In this document: positions 63,049 to 64,000 of the stretch, piece after piece
Position numbering within the stretch: the stretch's first letter is position 1
Layout of the letters: every line of letters begins with the position of its first letter
DNA from: Amycolatopsis arida
Lineage (GTDB): Bacteria > Actinomycetota > Actinomycetes > Mycobacteriales > Pseudonocardiaceae
DNA: 64,000 nt
NCBI RefSeq assembly: GCF_900115565.1
Contig: NZ_FOWW01000011.1
Span: 62,001-126,000 of the forward strand
Reading direction: 5' to 3'
Made by a program: the position numbers and the translations under genes
Notes under the pieces: model-generated
Seen by the model: only the letters and a program-made list of their open reading frames with translations
Databases searched by the model: none
Told to the model about the DNA's origin: nothing

Positions 63049-64000
63049 GAGTTCGCTCCAGCCAGCGCCGGCGTCCGCTCGGCCTTGCTCGGGTGTTGCT
63101 TCTCGCACAGGGCGAGGAACTCGTCCCTGAAGTACTCGATGCCGCTGGTGATCGGGCTCACCGCGCCGTCACCGAGCGCGCAGAACGAGCGGCCGAGGAT
63201 GTTGTCGCAGACGTCGAGCAGGGTGTCGATGTCCTCCTCGGTGCCCCTGCCGGCGACCATCCGCTCCAGGATCTGCGCCAGCCAGTAGGTGCCCTCACGG
63301 CACGGCGTGCACTTGCCGCACGACTCGTGCTCGTAGAACTGCGTCCACTTCATCACCGCCCACGGCACCGACACGGTCTCGTTGAAGACCTGCACCGCGG
63401 TGGTGCCGAGCATCGACCCGGCCTCGGCCGCGCCCTCGAAGTCCAGCGGCACGTCGAGGTGCTCGGCGGTGAACAGCGGCGTGGACGACCCGCCCGGGGT
63501 CCAGAACTTGAGCGGGATCCCGTCCTTCATCCCACCGCACAGCTCGAGCAGCTCGCGCAGCGTGGTGCCCAACGGCGCCTCGTACTGGCCGGGCCGCTCC
63601 ACGTGCCCGGAGATCGAGTAGATCTTCGGGCCGGGCGACTTCTCGGTGCCCATCTCGCGGAACCAGTCGGCGCCGCCGTTGACGATGTAGGGCACGCTGG
63701 CGATGGTCTCCACGTTGTTCACCGTGGTCGGTGCCGCGTAGAGCCCGGCGGCCGCGGGGAACGGCGGCTTGAGCCGCGGCTGGCCGCGCCGGCCCTCCAG
63801 CGAGTCGAGCAGCGCGGTCTCCTCGCCGCAGATGTAGGCGCCGGCGCCGGCGTGCACGGTGATGTCGAGGTCGTAGCCGGTGCCGAGGATGTCCCTGCCC
63901 AGGTACCCGGCGGCGTAGGCCTCGCGCACCGCGCCGTCCAGCCGGCGGATGCAGTGCAGCGCCTCACCGCGGACGTAGATGAAGCAGTGGTGCGAGCGCA
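63045..64000 (-). CDS. nuoF: NADH-quinone oxidoreductase subunit F (C-terminal part)
   Basis: The last ~318 residues of NuoF; the start lies beyond the right edge. Visible are [20 protein letters not shown], then [20 protein letters not shown], the FMN/NADH region [20 protein letters not shown] and the N3 cluster ligands in [15 protein letters not shown], plus [15 protein letters not shown]. It binds FMN and NADH and passes electrons to NuoG. The end overlaps nuoG. Confidence 0.96.
   Translation of the reverse strand, partial: RSHHCFIYVRGEALHCIRRLDGAVREAYAAGYLGRDILGTGYDLDITVHAGAGAYICGEETALLDSLEGRRGQPRLKPPFPAAAGLYAAPTTVNNVETIASVPYIVNGGADWFREMGTEKSPGPKIYSISGHVERPGQYEAPLGTTLRELLELCGGMKDGIPLKFWTPGGSSTPLFTAEHLDVPLDFEGAAEAGSMLGTTAVQVFNETVSVPWAVMKWTQFYEHESCGKCTPCREGTYWLAQILERMVAGRGTEEDIDTLLDVCDNILGRSFCALGDGAVSPITSGIEYFRDEFLALCEKQHPSKAERTPALAGANS

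Overview
The window is chromosomal DNA of a high-GC actinobacterium, most likely a member of Pseudonocardiaceae or a close relative. Pointers are: most genes are low-70s % GC by eye; there is an MCE-type lipid importer (mkl, yrbE); the gene order tRNA-Thr, tRNA-Met, rpmG, hadA, hadB, tRNA-Trp, secE, nusG, rplK, rplA, rplJ, rplL, mkl matches the order known in mycobacteria; lon has an HspR-type operator; the tRNA genes do not encode CCA; many starts are GTG. No rRNA, CRISPR array, prophage or complete insertion sequence was seen.

Layout. 1-18566 is almost entirely leftward. It holds the start of an MCE operon and the ribosomal/secretion block, with a serine protease, an aminotransferase, an SGNH hydrolase, a repeat-rich membrane protein and a helical-repeat protein interleaved, and ends with a large GGDEF/EAL membrane protein. 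18828-28603 holds HspR-controlled lon, a methyltransferase, a Tat-exported PhoX-like protein, DedA, a two-component pair whose regulator is frameshifted, and a metallo-beta-lactamase-fold hydrolase. 28680-29797 is a deletion scar joining remnants of a WYL regulator and an epoxide hydrolase. 29866-36043 holds tRNA-Tyr, yajQ, rmlA, htpX, a BtrH-like protein and an exported amidohydrolase.

36121-37781 is a lower-GC two-gene cassette: an unknown protein followed by an XRE/ImmA metalloprotease fusion, driven by an apparently leaderless promoter that carries direct repeats. 37847-41600 is a leftward Mn/Zn ABC transporter operon with an unusual 3 x 80 bp tandem repeat between its two permease genes. 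41725-43097 holds divergent ddaH and lrp. 43375-46373 is korAB, encoding 2-oxoglutarate:ferredoxin oxidoreductase. It is followed by an F420-reductase/hemerythrin fusion, a sunset-domain-like membrane protein and a long-chain polyprenyl diphosphate synthase.

49907-52315 is a lower-GC three-gene type VII secretion-like module: an EspC/WXG-like protein, a WxG-headed putative effector and a lipoprotein. It is bounded by two 58 bp direct repeats that differ at one base, and it sits between the polyprenyl synthase gene and nuoN. 52319 to the right edge is the leftward complex I operon, nuoN back to a partial nuoF, with most junctions overlapping by 4 nt. The polyprenyl synthase (menaquinone tail), nuo and korAB together make the right third an electron-transport and central-carbon region.
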